Shown here piece by piece: positions 41,501 to 54,309 of a DNA stretch of 64,000 bases; within the stretch, counting starts at the first letter, position 1; the number at the start of each line of letters is the position of its first letter. The notes beneath the pieces are model-generated. The model saw only the letters and a program-made list of their open reading frames with translations, was not told the DNA's origin and searched no databases. The DNA is from Kitagawia praeruptora (taxonomy: Eukaryota; Streptophyta; Magnoliopsida; Apiales; Apiaceae): NCBI GenBank assembly GCA_037693485.1, contig CM075346.1:57717001-57781000 (forward strand), read 5' to 3'. A program made the position numbers and the translations under genes.

Positions 41501-44381
41501 ACACTATGCTACAACAATAACAAGTCGAAATGTAAAAAGTCCTAAATCATAGATTATAATGATACAACTCAAAAGATAACCCACCACTGATATTTCTGGC
41601 AGCACATGAGATAGATCAGTTCGGATCAAGTCTTGATCAAGAGCTTGTTTCTTTGCAGGTTGAGAGTTCTCATCAGAGGAATCTGATAATGGAACATAAT
41701 CTATGATTTCTGATGCAATCAAACAGTGTCCACTAGGATTGTGACCTTTAATGCCTATAACCTGCAGCAGTGCAACATCTGAAATTAACCATTTTTCTTG
41801 AGACATGATTAGCCTATTACAAACGAATATTTAATACACATGTTTTCAATTTGTTCACATACCTGGCCTGGAAAGATAGAAAACTGACTCAGCTTTTGCA
41901 GGTCAAGACGGACACGTTGCCCCCCAGAGTGCTCAACACTGTCGGAAAGTTGGCAAATGTGAATATTTACCAGATATGTTGCTCATCATATGATATAAAA
42001 CATGAAGGATTACGTATCCTCAGGTAACAACTGAAGGGCAGGCTATACTCCTATCAGAATCAATATTTGTAAAGGATCTGTGGTTACAAAAATTCTGGGT
42101 ATTGATTCTAAATTCATTTATGACGCAATAAACCTGATGTCTACATAATTTTAACAGTCAAATCAGTAGCCTCCGTTGACCTAGTGGCACAAATGACTAA
42201 GGTTACATGTATAATACACTATTATATTTTCAATTATCAAGACAGTTGAACCTGCTGTTTTGATCCATAAACCGTTCTCTTTCTCCCTAACCCCAGTCCA
42301 AACATAGTAAAAGATGGCGGGGATATACATTGCAGGTGGTTGAAGTCATATATTTAGACATGTAAAATCAGTACCTGCTTTGTAGCAGTACGGGCTTCTC
42401 TTTTAGACGACCTTCTTCCTCACAACATACCATACCAACAGCAAATAAACTTTTCTGAAAAGACATATACCAAAAAAATGCTCACAAATGTAACTTAATT
42501 GGAGTGCTTCTAGTAAATTGAAGTGAATATACAACTGAAAAGACTGCCGCATATTAGAACCTGATAAAAGAATTCTCAGATACAAAAAAAAAGTGAATTA
42601 GTTGTAGTAATATGACCTTAGAGCACAAAAATGAGATGCCTAATGTACTGGCAGTAAATAAAAAATAGGTACCGAATAAGTGGATATATTACTTGTGAAG
42701 CAACAGTTGGGTCAACCGGTTCCTCGTAGATTCCAGACACAGCAAAAGCTTTTGCATGCTTCATGATTCTACTTTCAAGAAAATTAAACTGAATAATAAA
42801 ACTAAAGTTAGTATTGTACATATGAAAAATATTTTGATGCACATTTAGTCCATTAACCAACTTACTTTATCTTCAATTCTGTCATACATAAATCGACAGC
42901 TCGTTTCAGGCTTTGAACAATGAGTTTGCAGCGAACACCTTTTGCTGGGTTGTACCCTCTTTATAATGTCATCCTCAGAATTATCGTCATGCTGTTCTTC
43001 CTTTATAGAATCTGTAATGGACAGATCACTGACTGTGGATTGGACGACAAATTTGTTCTTTCGTTGCCCAAAAGGCGTCACCAGATCTGCAGGTTTTCCA
43101 GAGAGAAGTATGCTCCCATTTGTTTTATGTGCTGAATCCAGAGGTCCCAGATAACTTGTGTCATATTTCTCTGTTGGAGTCCCAGGGACCACATCATCTA
43201 TATCTTCAGGTTTATTGTTCAGTATCCTAGATGGAATATATGCAACGATCAAACAGTTAATGTAACTTGAAACATATAAATAACAATTTTTACAAATAAT
43301 TAGCGAAATAACAAGTCTAACAATAAAGGTTTTTACTATAAATTGTCTCCGATGTGGGTGAGGATGGCTTGTACACATTTCACTGCATACACACTTGCAT
43401 ACTATATTTGGGGGAGGCCGGGGGGTGGGGGAGGCCGGGGGGGGGGGACATTATTTCAACATATGGGGCAAAGTGGATAATTAACTTGATTGCAAGTAAT
43501 TCAATGCCAGAACACAAATTAGAACATTAGGAAAAAAAAAACACACACACACACAAAATGACAGAAGCTATATGTAACACTCACATCTCGACATCACTGG
43601 AGTACAAATGCAATCCAGGCTCCTTCTTCATGATAGCATCTTTTTGTTCATTTTGTAATTGTTGCAAAAATGCATCAATATGAGCATTTTGAACAGTGAG
43701 CTCCAGCTGCCTGCCAGATTAACGAGGATAACAGTTAGGTCCTTAAAACTTTTTAATCCTCATCAAATTCTGTTAAAATGAAAAAACACAACAGATGGCC
43801 CAATTCATCACATCCTTTGTTCAAGTATTCCCAACACTCTTTATATTCCTAATTATAACACATTTAGTAAACCATTACAGCTTCTCAAATTCTCCCTCCA
43901 TTTCACCAAAAAAGATTCTCAAATTTAAATCTGGAATTTTTTTGCAAAAATCTTGAAATCAATATTGGACTGATAATCTCTGACTAAAATAACAATCAAT
44001 ACAAAAAAAAACACCAAGTTATTCAATCTTTTATACACCCATGTTAAATTCTTCGGTATCTCTCTCTCTCTGTCTGTCTCTCTCGTAAATAAGAAGGGTG
44101 TAAAACTGGGGGGGGGGAGGTTAAATAAAGAATAGTACCTGTTAAGTGAATAAACATCCCAGCTAGAAACAAGATGACAAGGACTCAGATTGTAATTTAT
44201 ACAAAAAGCAAGACCTGCACCCCAAAAAAAAGGATGTTAGATTCATAACAAATCAACACACACATATATGTACATGTATATGTATAATAAAAAAAAAAGA
44301 CTTACATTTGTCAAGTATCTGTTGTTCATTGTCAAGTGTGAATCCACTCTTGTTGAACTCCGATTTGATTTCTTCTTCCAT
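38578..44381 (-). CDS. POLA2: DNA polymerase alpha subunit B (POLA2), 16 exons, complete
   Basis: The B subunit of DNA polymerase alpha-primase tethers the catalytic and primase subunits and helps start Okazaki fragments in the nucleus. Exons (minus strand): 44381-44306, 44214-44139, 43710-43585, 43226-42866, 42788-42693, 42454-42375, 41938-41863, 41761-41585, 40554-40450, 40346-40251, 40158-40066, 39933-39895, 39777-39736, 39257-39130, 39017-38891, 38736-38578. They sum to 1,857 nt, 618 residues plus TAG, close to the plant orthologue length I recall (about 620). The N-terminal domain (MEEEIKSEFNKSGF) and a Ser/Asp-rich linker lead to an OB-type region and the inactive phosphoesterase domain (LIAGGPFTTTDNLMFEPL at 357, LGPFIDSEHPEIKKGT at 392, VPSIRDANHDFVFPQPPFDI near 440). 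The tail is GEGGGFFVELNYHGS. Introns are GT-AG except that after exon 14, which is GC-AG. The exon 8 donor could lie 3 bp earlier. Confidence 0.96.
39018..39129 (-). other. POLA2 intron 14 with GC-AG splice sites
   Basis: Exon 14 ends CAACGCAG and the intron begins GCATGT (39129-39124). It ends ...GAAACAG at 39018. The GC donor is forced by phase: exon 14 leaves two bases (AG) that complete a Ser codon with the first T of exon 15, giving the expected ...CQRSLYPLYPP. No GT donor nearby keeps the frame. Confidence 0.8.
43410..43447 (+). other. G-quadruplex-prone G-run cluster in POLA2 intron 3
   Basis: Four or more runs of 5-12 G separated by AGGCC or T, on the strand opposite the transcript. 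Sequence fits intramolecular quadruplex formation, or the region may simply be a slippage-prone tract. A shorter run (about nine G) lies in intron 2 near 44109-44117. Confidence 0.7.
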
Positions 44382-44474
44382 TTCGGAGCCTAACCCACCC
44401 ACCATTCACTTGGTGTCCCTTTTCTTTTCTTTCTTTTTGTTTTTCTTTTAAGGTTATTTTATTATCGACCCAAA

Positions 44475-44484
44475 TGGCGGGAAA
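44475..44484 (-). promoter_or_regulatory. E2F-type site in the POLA2 promoter
   Basis: On the minus strand TTTCCCGCCA, a full match to the E2F/DP consensus, ends 94 bp before the POLA2 ATG. Plant replication genes are commonly S-phase-induced through such sites. Position and gene identity agree; binding itself is inferred. Confidence 0.75.
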
Positions 44485-44783
44485 ACTTTCCCTCCTTTTT
44501 TAATGTAAGCATATATGCCTATTGGGCTTGACTATGGAGTAATACGTTTGGGCTCAGATCAGGCTTCGTTTCATATTTGTATCTGTTGTTGCCTTGATTT
44601 TACCAAAAAAAAAAAAAAAAACCCGGAAATTTATCAGATACGGAGTACTTTTTTTAGCTTTAGTGTACAAAAAAAAAACAAAAAATTAATGGATACAAAA
44701 TATTGGTATAAAATTGAAGAAGAAGAAGACCGACCGTCTAACTACTCATCCTATTTTTTTGTTATCACCCTCCTTAATTAGTA

Positions 44784-45024
44784 CTACCTCCGTCCCATAT
44801 ATATATATATGACATGTTTACTGTTTACGCGTACTTTAATGTGTTTAAAAAAGGTACTTGTATATAATATTTTTTCATAATTTTTGTTTTGTATAAAAGT
44901 TTAAAGTTCAAATTTTTATAAAAAAATAAAAATCATAAAAAAATATTATATGAAAGTATCTCATTTATGCTCCTAGAAATCCGTGCATAAAGTGATAATG
45001 TCGTATATTATGGGACGGAGGGAG
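44784..45024. mobile_element. Stowaway-type MITE upstream of POLA2
   Basis: 241 bp from CTACCTCCGTCCCATATATA to TATGGGACGGAGGGAG, flanked by TA (44782-44783 and 45025-45026). It lies about 400 bp upstream of the POLA2 start codon. Confidence 0.85.
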
Positions 45025-45302
45025 TAGGAAATAACCAGGATTGACAGTTTTTAACCCATGCATTCTTTGCACCAGAGCTGTACATTTTTTACGACAACTT
45101 TTAGTGTGACATGGTGGGGTAAAATAAATTTACAGTTCGGTCCAGAGTGTGATGACATCCAATTGTTCACCTCAAAACTTGCAAGATGCAGCAGTTTCTG
45201 AGATTGCACTTACATTTGTGGCTTGCTGTCAAATGAACTACCGGGGTGTATTTATTCTAGATTTTGAAGGATTTTTATGGATTTAAAAAATCCAAGGATA
45301 TT

Positions 45303-46080
45303 TGTTATGCCCAAATCTGGTATAATAATTATCATGATTTAATTAGCTAAATTAATGGTTCATTATCTACAATGGGCCTCAGAGATAAAGATTGGGTTAC
45401 TAAAAGCCTACTATCGGAACCAGCCCAGCCTAACTACGGGGCTATCTTGCTCTTTATAAGGGATCGCTTCGCTACGATTTCCATCAAGGGATCACCTCGC
45501 ATTGGTTCCTGTCAAGGGATCGCTTCTTGCTATCATCATATATATGAACCAACACAGGATCGCTATCTCACTCTCTGTTAGAAGGCTCATAGCTAGATCC
45601 CGCGAGGTCACATGAGTATCTATACCTTTGGGTTCGCTTTGCATGACTCGATCCCTCAAGGTCGCATGCCGAGCCCGTACTGCATCTCTGCTAGCTTCGC
45701 TTGTGAGGTCACATTCTTGTCCATGCGAGACCATCGGTTTCCTTCTATAAATCATGGATCATGGATAGGATCAACAACTCACTGCCACATCAGCCCTAAA
45801 CGAGTGGGCTTGGGCTATGACTTATCCTCTAAAACCCTAGCCCAACTAGGTAACTTGCTACCCAAGAACTACGTACGGCTTGATCCCTATAAATAGGGTA
45901 CGTAGGCACCTTGATATGGATGAGAAACACTTCACCCTTGAAATCACCTATCAAGATCAGTCACATCTATACACACAAACCCTAACCCTTATTCTTTTTT
46001 TATAAGCTTTATATCCGTATTTAGCTCCGTAAATCCAGCAACCTCCATAAATATTGTTATACAATATTCTCCCTATAACA
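45303..46080 (+). repeat. 5' LTR of the Ty3/gypsy element
   Basis: Starts TGTTATGCCC and ends CCTATAACA (short inverted ends TGTTAT/ATAACA). It is followed directly by TT and the PBS. The interior repeats GGGATCGCTTCGC-like words. Confidence 0.8.
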
Positions 46081-46082
46081 TT

Positions 46083-46100
46083 TGGCGCTAGAAGGAAGGG
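46083..46100 (+). other. primer-binding site of the Ty3/gypsy element
   Basis: TGGCGCTAGAAGGAAGGG starts two bases after the LTR. The TGGCGC start is common among plant Tat/Ogre-type elements; I did not assign the tRNA. Confidence 0.65.
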
Positions 46101-46122
46101 CTAGTCATTGATTGGGAGAACG

Positions 46123-48144
46123 ATGACTAAATCACACAAGAAGAGAAATGGGGAAGGAGGAACACCGGGATCGCATAGGAGTAAAAAGGATGATCCCCAG
46201 AAAGACACACCAGAAGACGAAGCGCGTAATGAGGGGATCGAGGATGAATTTGAGAAGGATAAAACGCCCCCTGTTGTTCAACAGGTGGCCTTGCCTGGCG
46301 AGGTCATGACATTTTTGAAAGGCCTCGGTGACCAAATGATCGAGGTAAGAGAAAAGGTGGCCAAGATGGAGAAGCGGCACAGTTCTAGGGGCTTCAAAAG
46401 GAATACAAGGACAGGGGATCGAACTCACCAGGCAGAAAGTAGCAAAGGTCCCGCCAAGAAGCTAAGTGAGGATTTTGATGATGTGGTGACAGATCGGACG
46501 AACCCCGATTGGGAAAAAGATGCAGCTACTATGGATAAGGAGGGGTCGAAAGCGAAGCCCGCCTCATCAGAAGGACGATCCGTTAGTGTCTTCGACCGGG
46601 TTGGAAAGAAACTCAGCGAGCACGACCTCCGTCTCAAGTTGGTAAAGCTCAAAACTAACAAAGATGGAGGGTCTAAAAATAAGAGTAAGGGCCTTCATCA
46701 ACCCTTATCTCCTCGAAAAGATCGTGAGCGGTCATATCGTCGTAATGACGGACCCCCCTCTCCTCGCAGAGAGCGTGAGCGGTCCCATCATCGCGAGGAC
46801 AGACCCCCTTTCAATCGAGATCGTGAACGATCCCAACATCGCGAGGAAGACCCCAAAAATAAGGATCGCAGGAATGACCAAGAAGAGTCTAGTGCCCCAA
46901 AAAAGACTCAATCTCATCATGCAAGTACTGGAGGAAAGAAAGATGGAGACAAAGAGGCCAGGATTGGGGACTATAAGTTAGAAGAGTTAAAAAAGGCATT
47001 GGATGCGATGAACAACGAGAAGGGGATTTTTAGCAATATGGGTTCCTCCTCGCCCTTCACTCATGAGATCCGCACAGCTCCATTGCCTGCGGTATTTCGA
47101 GGTCATCACTCTGACATGACCTATAATGGGGAGACTGATCCAGCTGAGTTCGTTATACGTTTCAACAATGAGATGGAAGTGTATCAAGTATCACAGTTGG
47201 CGAGGTGTAGGCTGTTCGCAACTTCGCTAAGGGGAAGTGCCCAGCAATGGTTCTCGAAGCTGGGATCCCTAGTCGTCATAGATTCTTGGGAACAGTTCGT
47301 GGACATCTTTATTAAGCAATTTCAATCTTCAATGCTCTACGCACCCCCTGTGTCCACACTGGCGAATATAAAGCAGAAGGAAGGAGATACTTTACACGAC
47401 TACTTCAAGAGGTTCAACGCTGAAGTACCTCGTGTGCGAGGTGCTAATGACGAGGCTGTGAAAAATTTCCTTATTGCGGGGGTAAGGGAAGGAACTAAAT
47501 TCTGGGAGAAACTACAAGAACAAACCCCTGTTACACTTTCGGAGTTGCATAGGGTCTCTGAGCCCTTCAAGCGCGTTGAGAAATCACTGGCAGATCTAAA
47601 AAAGAATAATGAAAGGAGTAGCAGTTGGAGTAGGAATAGGGGAGTAAAAAGAAAAGACTCCAGAAGTCCAAGGCAAAGACGGGATCGAAGCCGAAGCCCC
47701 AGCCCAAAAAGGAGAGAACGCGATCCCTTGAGGCGATCCCCTCCTCGAGATCGCTTTGCTAGAAATGAAGACAGGTTTGTCCCTCTGGTTGCTCCGATTG
47801 AACACATTTATGCTGTCAATGCGGACAAAGGAATGTTCAGACGACCCACACCAATGGGTTCAAAGGGAACTGCAGACACTAGCAAGTATTGTGCCTTCCA
47901 TGAACAAGCGGGGCATGCTACTAACAATTGTTGGCAACTTAAGCAGCAAATTGATCAATTAATTCGGGATGGAAAATTAACTGAATGGGCGGTTCGTGAA
48001 GCAAAGAAGCACCAAGGGAATCCCGGCAAACAAAGAGTGGGGTATCATGCTGTGCCACATGAGAAGCAAGATGAGCCCCACAAAGACAGGGAAGAGCGAT
48101 CTGGAAGTATACATGTAATCATTGGAGGTCCCCACATTGGGGGG
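46123..48144 (+). pseudogene. gag: Ty3/gypsy gag, 3'-truncated by LARD insertion
   Basis: 674 codons from the ATG at 46123 (the frame is open further upstream but without ATG) to the insertion point. The N-terminal third is Lys/Arg/Asp-rich and disordered. The retrotransposon-gag domain spans residues ~320-490 (FRGHHSDMTYNGETDPAEF, LFATSLRGSAQQWFSKLGS, LHDYFKRFNAEV). An Arg/Ser-rich basic stretch (SRSPSPKRRERD) follows. A zinc-finger-like CAFHEQAGHATNNCWQLK (from residue ~590) is typical of Tat-type gags. It ends IHVIIGGPHIGG, a motif normally shortly before the protease. The insertion falls exactly between codons, so the frame runs 17 codons into the LARD LTR before a stop at 48196-48198. 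Confidence 0.9.
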
Positions 48145-51100
48145 TGTAACGCCCCAAATCCGGGGTCAGGGATTTGGTCGTCACGCGGAAATCCTTAACA
48201 TCAAATTACCTGTTTAACAACATTAGACCATCTGTAATCATTAAAACTGAAATATAACTCTGCGACCCCAACCACCAAGCATCTTTTAGGTCATAGGGCT
48301 AGAAACAAGAACTAAAATCTTTACATCTTTATTACATCCATTCTATTACATCGCACTATGTCTTAAAAATCTTACACTACTAGTATAGCTTCGTTGGGAA
48401 GTACACCAGCAACTAGTACTACTCAGTACAAATTAATATATATTACACATCAATGTACTTACATATAACTTATTCCAGCTATAACTTTTCTGGATCATAT
48501 CCTCTTCATAAGGGCGTACTGCCTGCTTCTTCTGAGCCATGCAGATAAGCCTCAATCATCTACCTTCCTCTGAAAGGTTAATATTTAAAACAAGCAAGTA
48601 TGAGCGAAAGAATTGCCCAGCAAGTATTAATAGAGCACAACAATTTATATATCAATATACACATGGAGTTTTCGAAATATAACGATACTTAATATCAATT
48701 CGAAATATTTACAACAATGAAACTTCAATAAAGAAAATATGACGTTTAACGCAACATCCAATGAACAGATAAGTTTATAATAATCGTAGTAATCCTCATA
48801 TCTTAGCGAAATAGTGTACACTACAGTATTGCTAATCTTTTAGAAGGCTTTTCAAAATACGCAGTTCAATATGCTGCTAAGACGGTTATTACCACCCTTC
48901 ATAAACCAACCCATTATAAAGTTCCCTTTTTAATATTCCTCAAGTTTGTAAGTATATATACACATGAGTATATCATTATCATCAAAACACCTTACAGTTC
49001 AAGATTCTGTACAGGATATAAGTTCGTTAACCACTTGATAAGTTAAACTCAGAAATAACTGATAGGAAGAGAGTCAAAGCTCTTGAAGCAAAATATTTGG
49101 GATTTAACATCAATAACCGATGAACCATCTTTCATCTTTTGAATAATTGCAAAAGTGCACAAGTACGTGCCATTATTGTTAGAATAATCTTGCAGTTCTA
49201 GATACTGCATGAATTCATCATCTTTCAAAATTGAAAACAACACTATCGGCTACTTGGCACTTAGGCCTAAGAAGCAGTGTTTGAGTATTTTTCCAAAGTG
49301 GAGGATGGGACTTAAAGAAAACATAAAAACCTGACAAGGATTGACGATGATCAGTCGCCACATCCAAGTCCAATAATCCGCGGGTCTTCTCTACCGGTAG
49401 AAGGATAGAAACTACATCCGTAACTATCCCCGAGTGAAAACTACATCCGTAATCACCCTCGATGAAAACTACATCCGTAATCATCCTTCGGCAACACATG
49501 GGCCGGAATAATAATTGATGGACCGCCTGGCTCACGGCCGCTTACACATCCCGGGAATCGTTCGTCAACGATTCCCACACCTGCCAGAGTCCCCTTTTTC
49601 TTTTCTTTTCAAAAAAATCATTTTGATAGAAAATTCGAGTAGTTGAAGTTCGACCTCAGTCGACCGATAATTCTTGAAAAACGAGCAAGAGAGTAAAACC
49701 TGACCGGGGGTTTTCGAAAATGTTTTGATTTCAAAAGAGTTCAAGTATAGATATACACTTGTACCGATATCAATCTCGACACAGGGTTTTGTGATCACAC
49801 ATGGAGAATGGTACGTATAAAGCTTGTAACCACAACAGGGTAATTCCATATATATATAAGTTCTTGAAAAGTAACTTACCTAGATAGATTCAAAATATAA
49901 TATTTTGAATGACTATGAAAGTCCTTAAACAACCTTTAAATAGTGTTTTATAACCTTCAAAACACTTAGAGTATTTAATAAATATTTGACTACTATGTAA
50001 CAAATAATAAATATTCAATAATCCCTTTTTAAAAGAATACTCAAATTAATATTCATTTATTAAGTAATATTCAAATAATACTTACTATTAATACGGGAAT
50101 ATTTAATAACCTCAAAATACCCAAATACAACTCTTGGAATGTTTCTAATCAAAATCAAGACACAATCTCTCCAGCAGTCTCCAAACTTTAGCCACTTTAT
50201 CAAATAACTACCACTGACTCTCGGTCAATAAGAAATAATTAATAAGCATTCAAGTAACATATACCGACATCAATCTAGCTGGTTTAAGTTGAAAGTAACC
50301 AATTTATAACCATTGGAATATCTTTAATCCGTATTGAAAATAAACTATCTCCGATAAATAATATACTAGATATAATCACTCCATTAAATTGTTTTATTAT
50401 TTCTCCGGGACAAAGTGATTTTAAGAAAGCGTTTTGAAAATGATATTCATCTAATTAAATAAATTTAATTAGGCGAATGAGGTTTATTTAATTAGTAGAT
50501 GCTTTCAGGGGCATCTATTAATTAAATAAACACTGGTTTATTGGTGATGTTGCCTTTAGGTTAATTATTGCGAAATTCTTTTTAAAAGCTTTGCCCGGGT
50601 TTTCGAAAAACATACAATACAAAATAGCCCCGACACGCGGGCTAAGCTCGATAACTCAACACACGCTCTACCCTTGGAGCCTTTCTTATTCCGATACATA
50701 AATATATACCTCATAACATATAGTCCACTACCACATTACGAAAGTTTATAAATATACAACATATAAATCGAGATGTAGAACCCTAAGAATGTCACCGCCC
50801 ATCGACAGTATTATAAGTCATGGGTTTTGATTATTGCACGAGAATAATTTAATATCACTAGCAAAGTCAAAAATGATTTGGAAGGAGGAGCACAAGATTA
50901 AAAGCTCGCAATTGGGGATTGAAAACCTTTTTCCGCACATTTTATATAATTCAAAATAGGTATACTCTGAACAATAGAGTATGTTTAAATAAACTTGCCT
51001 TTGGTCCTTAGCAGAAAACAGAAACCGCGAACAAATCCTTTGCACCTCGTCCAAGTAATTCCATGGACCTTACCTGACGTCTCGATCTCCCTTTTTAGTT

Positions 51101-51780
51101 GCACGTCGCTCCAATTTGATTTCGCCCTAATGGTACTGAAATGGTTATGAGTACGTGTCAGTCATACCACGTATATCGAGTAGACACAACTCGGGATTAT
51201 CACTAAATAATCATAAAGTCAAACTATAGGTGTCCTCCCTATAGTTGACTACTCTAATACCACTTAATGCACATAAGACATTTAGTAATAGCAAACAACA
51301 CTAGAAGATTCCCCTAATATAAAGTGAACATTTCCTAGTACCAACATATCATAACCCTATACCACCATTTAGTCAACTTCACTTAACCTATACATTTATA
51401 ATACCATTGACCTTCTACGACAAAACTTGATTAGTAGCTAACCCTCAAAACGCAATTAATCCTCGAAACACATAAATCCTTGAATTAAATCACTTAGCAC
51501 ATAAATCCTCGAGACAATAATTACCCTCGAATTAATTCACTTAACACATATACACATAAACAGTTAACACCCAAATCATACCTTTAAACCCTTGAAATCA
51601 AATAAGTTAAATAAATTAAAACGCAGGGGATTTTTAGAAAATTTCGGCATGTAGTATTCGTTTATCGGACTATGGGCTCAGCCCCTCCATGCCAACAAAA
51701 CAATTTATAACCCTGTTTTTGATAAAATAAAAGCTGCCTCAACTTGCAGCAACATAAAAGTAAACATATAAGAAAAGTAC

Positions 51781-51900
51781 CCGCCCAGACATGCGGCAAC
51801 TAGCACATAAGGAAAAGTACCCGCCCAGACATGCGGCAACTAGCACATAAGGAAAAGTACCCGCCCAGACATGCGGCAACTAGCACATAAGGAAAAGTAA
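51781..51900 (-). repeat. 3 x 40-bp tandem repeat in LARD LTR
   Basis: Three near-perfect units containing CCGCCCAGACATGCGGCAAC then TAGCACATAAGGAAAAGTAC. The same three-unit array is in the other LTR at 63598-63717. Confidence 0.95.
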
Positions 51901-52588
51901 ACTAAGTTTATCCACATTTAAGCCAACACCACGTAGTTGGCACTATGACTTCTAACAATTGCTACGACCCGTCTTAAACCATTTAGCACATAGACATTTA
52001 CCGATAAGCCAACTCTTATAACTATACCTCATATGACGATAACAATTAGCACTTAGCACTTAGCACTTAACAATTTAAAAATTACAATTTGGAAACTAAC
52101 AATTAGCAACTAGCACTTAACAATTAACAATCACTAACCCGAACCTTTAATCGGACTCATAATTAAACTCAACAATTATAATTACAAACATACCTTCCGA
52201 ATTAAATATCGGAAATTCAACCAATAATCATAATCTTACAATTTTAGTCTAATTATACCCATTACCACATTAAGCTTTCCATTTAAACTAATTAAACCAC
52301 CATAATTAACCTCGCAATTTAAACTAACTAATTACCACCATAATCTCACAATTTAAAATCAATTAAATTACCACAATTTAAAACTAATTAAATTACAACC
52401 ATTTTCTCCAAATTCAATATACACTAATTATCAAAATTAACACATACATCTCATAATTTACAACTAACTAAATTAAAACAATTAAATAATTTAAAATACG
52501 GAAATTAAATAGGTGGACACGAAATTATACCATTTCCGTTCCGGTCCGACCCACCATGAATCTCCCCCGAAATCTCTCTCTGTCCAGC

Positions 52589-52590
<2 letters not shown>

Positions 52591-52655
<65 letters not shown>
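52591..52655. repeat. (CT)n microsatellite
   Basis: About 32 CT units (one CC interruption near the start) inside the LARD LTR. It is followed by CACACA and TATATA tracts near 52787-52838. Confidence 0.95.
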
Positions 52656-52657
<2 letters not shown>

Positions 52658-53663
52658 CCGCTGTTCCCTCTCCTGCGCGAGCTGCCGGAGCTCTCCTGCG
52701 CCACCACCGCACTCCGGTCGTCCCCCCCCCGCAGTCCGGCCGCCGCCATCTCCCCTCCGCCGCCGCTGTTTCTTCTACAGCTAACACACACACACACTCA
52801 CCTATACACACACGATTTTATATATATATATATATATATGTGTATGTATATTCTTCAATTGATCAAAATCAAAAACCCCCATCTCTCTTTTCTTCCCTCT
52901 CCCCACCGCGTTTCTTTCCCCCCTCCCCCGATTGATTTTTCTCTCCCCCTCCCCGACAGTTTTTGCGGCTGTGTTGTGTGTAGTAGTGTATGTATATGTC
53001 TCTGTTAGTGTTTTTTAACCCCAATGGGCTTGGCCCATTACTATTCAAAAGCCATACATTTAATTACTACACACCTTAAATAATATTTTACATTAATAAC
53101 TCTAATTTGTAAAAATAAAATTTCTAGCATAATTAAATACTAGAATATTTTTAAAGACTTTTGGAGAAAGAATTAGAATTAAATCTCAATTTTCTAAATT
53201 GATATGCATTTTACAAATCAATAATAATTTATAAAAACAATTCATAAAAATAATAATTGTGATTCATAATTCACAATTTACAGGGTTTTATAAAAATACT
53301 ACAAACACTATTGTTTTAGTAAAATCTCAAATTCTTGATTTTATATATTAATCAAGTAATTTCTACAAATCCTCAAATAATTAAAATAAACATTTTCTAA
53401 GGATTTTAAAATCTCTAAATTATTCAATAATTTAAAATAAAATCTTTACTGAATAAACATTCCAAAATTAATCTTTATCCAAATAATTTATTGACTCGAG
53501 ATATCTACTCGGTCCATAAAATTTAAAAAAAGGTCCCGGTTCCACTTAACCGAAAATAATTAAATAAAATAAAATAAAAAAAAAATTCCTCCTCATTTTA
53601 GGAAAACATTATTATTATTGAAATAATAATAAAATCATTTCTTGAAAAATCCGGGTTATTACA

Positions 53664-54287
53664 GTCTACCCTCCTTAAAAGGATTCCGTCCACGGAATCA
53701 GCTAAGGCCACTACTGGGATTCCTTAACTCTTTATCATCAACACTTATTCTGCAAAACAGGAGATAGTGTCTCTTCGTAAACAACTTCTCCAATATCTCA
53801 ATTCAACCTCGATTCTCTATCTGACACTATTATCGCTGGAGTCTTCTAACCCACCATTATTCCTTTCACATATACGTCTTGCCCAACTTTCTATTATTAT
53901 ACTATCCTTAAGAGAGAGAGTTCACTGACTCTATTCACATAACATTCTTGAGAGAGAGAACGAACCAATTCTAGCTATACCTCACTGATATTCTATTCGT
54001 GTTGGGATTCGCTCTTACTCTTGGCGATTCCGTTCGAATCCAGTTTCTATCAGCGAATTTATGACTTGGCCGACCTGGTTGGCATCCCCTTCAAATTTAT
54101 TAGAGATAATAAGAATGATGAAACTTTGAAAAGATAGCTGTCATATCAAGGCAATTGTCACACACTGGTGATCATAAGGTTATGAGTGTTAAAGTCAACC
54201 TTATTTGAAATGAGAGAATTTACTGAGAGATCAATATGATCATAAGAACTCACGTTGCGTGTCTCAGTTAAGACATTACTAAAGGTA
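53664..54287 (-). other. LARD interior, 3' side
   Basis: Polypurine tract at the left edge (53664-53676), then about 600 bp without coding features up to the CACTA insertion (target duplication GTA, 54285-54287). Confidence 0.7.
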
Positions 54288-54309
54288 CACTAGTACAAAA
54301 TTGATCTTT

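Larger units (their letters stand above)
45303..48144 (+). mobile_element. Ty3/gypsy (Tat-like) element, 5' part, interrupted
   Basis: A 778-bp LTR (45303-46080) is followed by a PBS and a gag ORF that is cut at 48144 by insertion of the LARD. The remaining gag-pol and 3' LTR would lie beyond the right end of the LARD, outside the window. Lineage call rests on the PBS form TGGCGCTAGAAGG and the C-terminal gag motif. Confidence 0.85.
48145..53663 (-). repeat. LARD 3' LTR (complete)
   Basis: 5,519 bp. In plus-strand view it is TGTAACGCCCCAAATCC ... CCGGGTTATTACA. It contains a 3 x 40-bp tandem repeat (51781-51900), TTAGCAC repeats (~52045-52070), a (CT)n tract and a GC/CT-rich block at 52555-52980. 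Frames through this block are translated microsatellite, not genes. Confidence 0.9.

Noticed and set aside
49218..49535. 105-residue minus-strand ORF, repeated at 61035
   Set aside because: Repeated only because both lie at the same place in the two LARD LTRs; no domain seen, and LTR sequence is expected to be non-coding.
52513..53008. Overlapping Ser-Leu and Arg-Glu repeat ORFs on both strands
   Set aside because: Translations of the (CT)n microsatellite within the LARD LTR.
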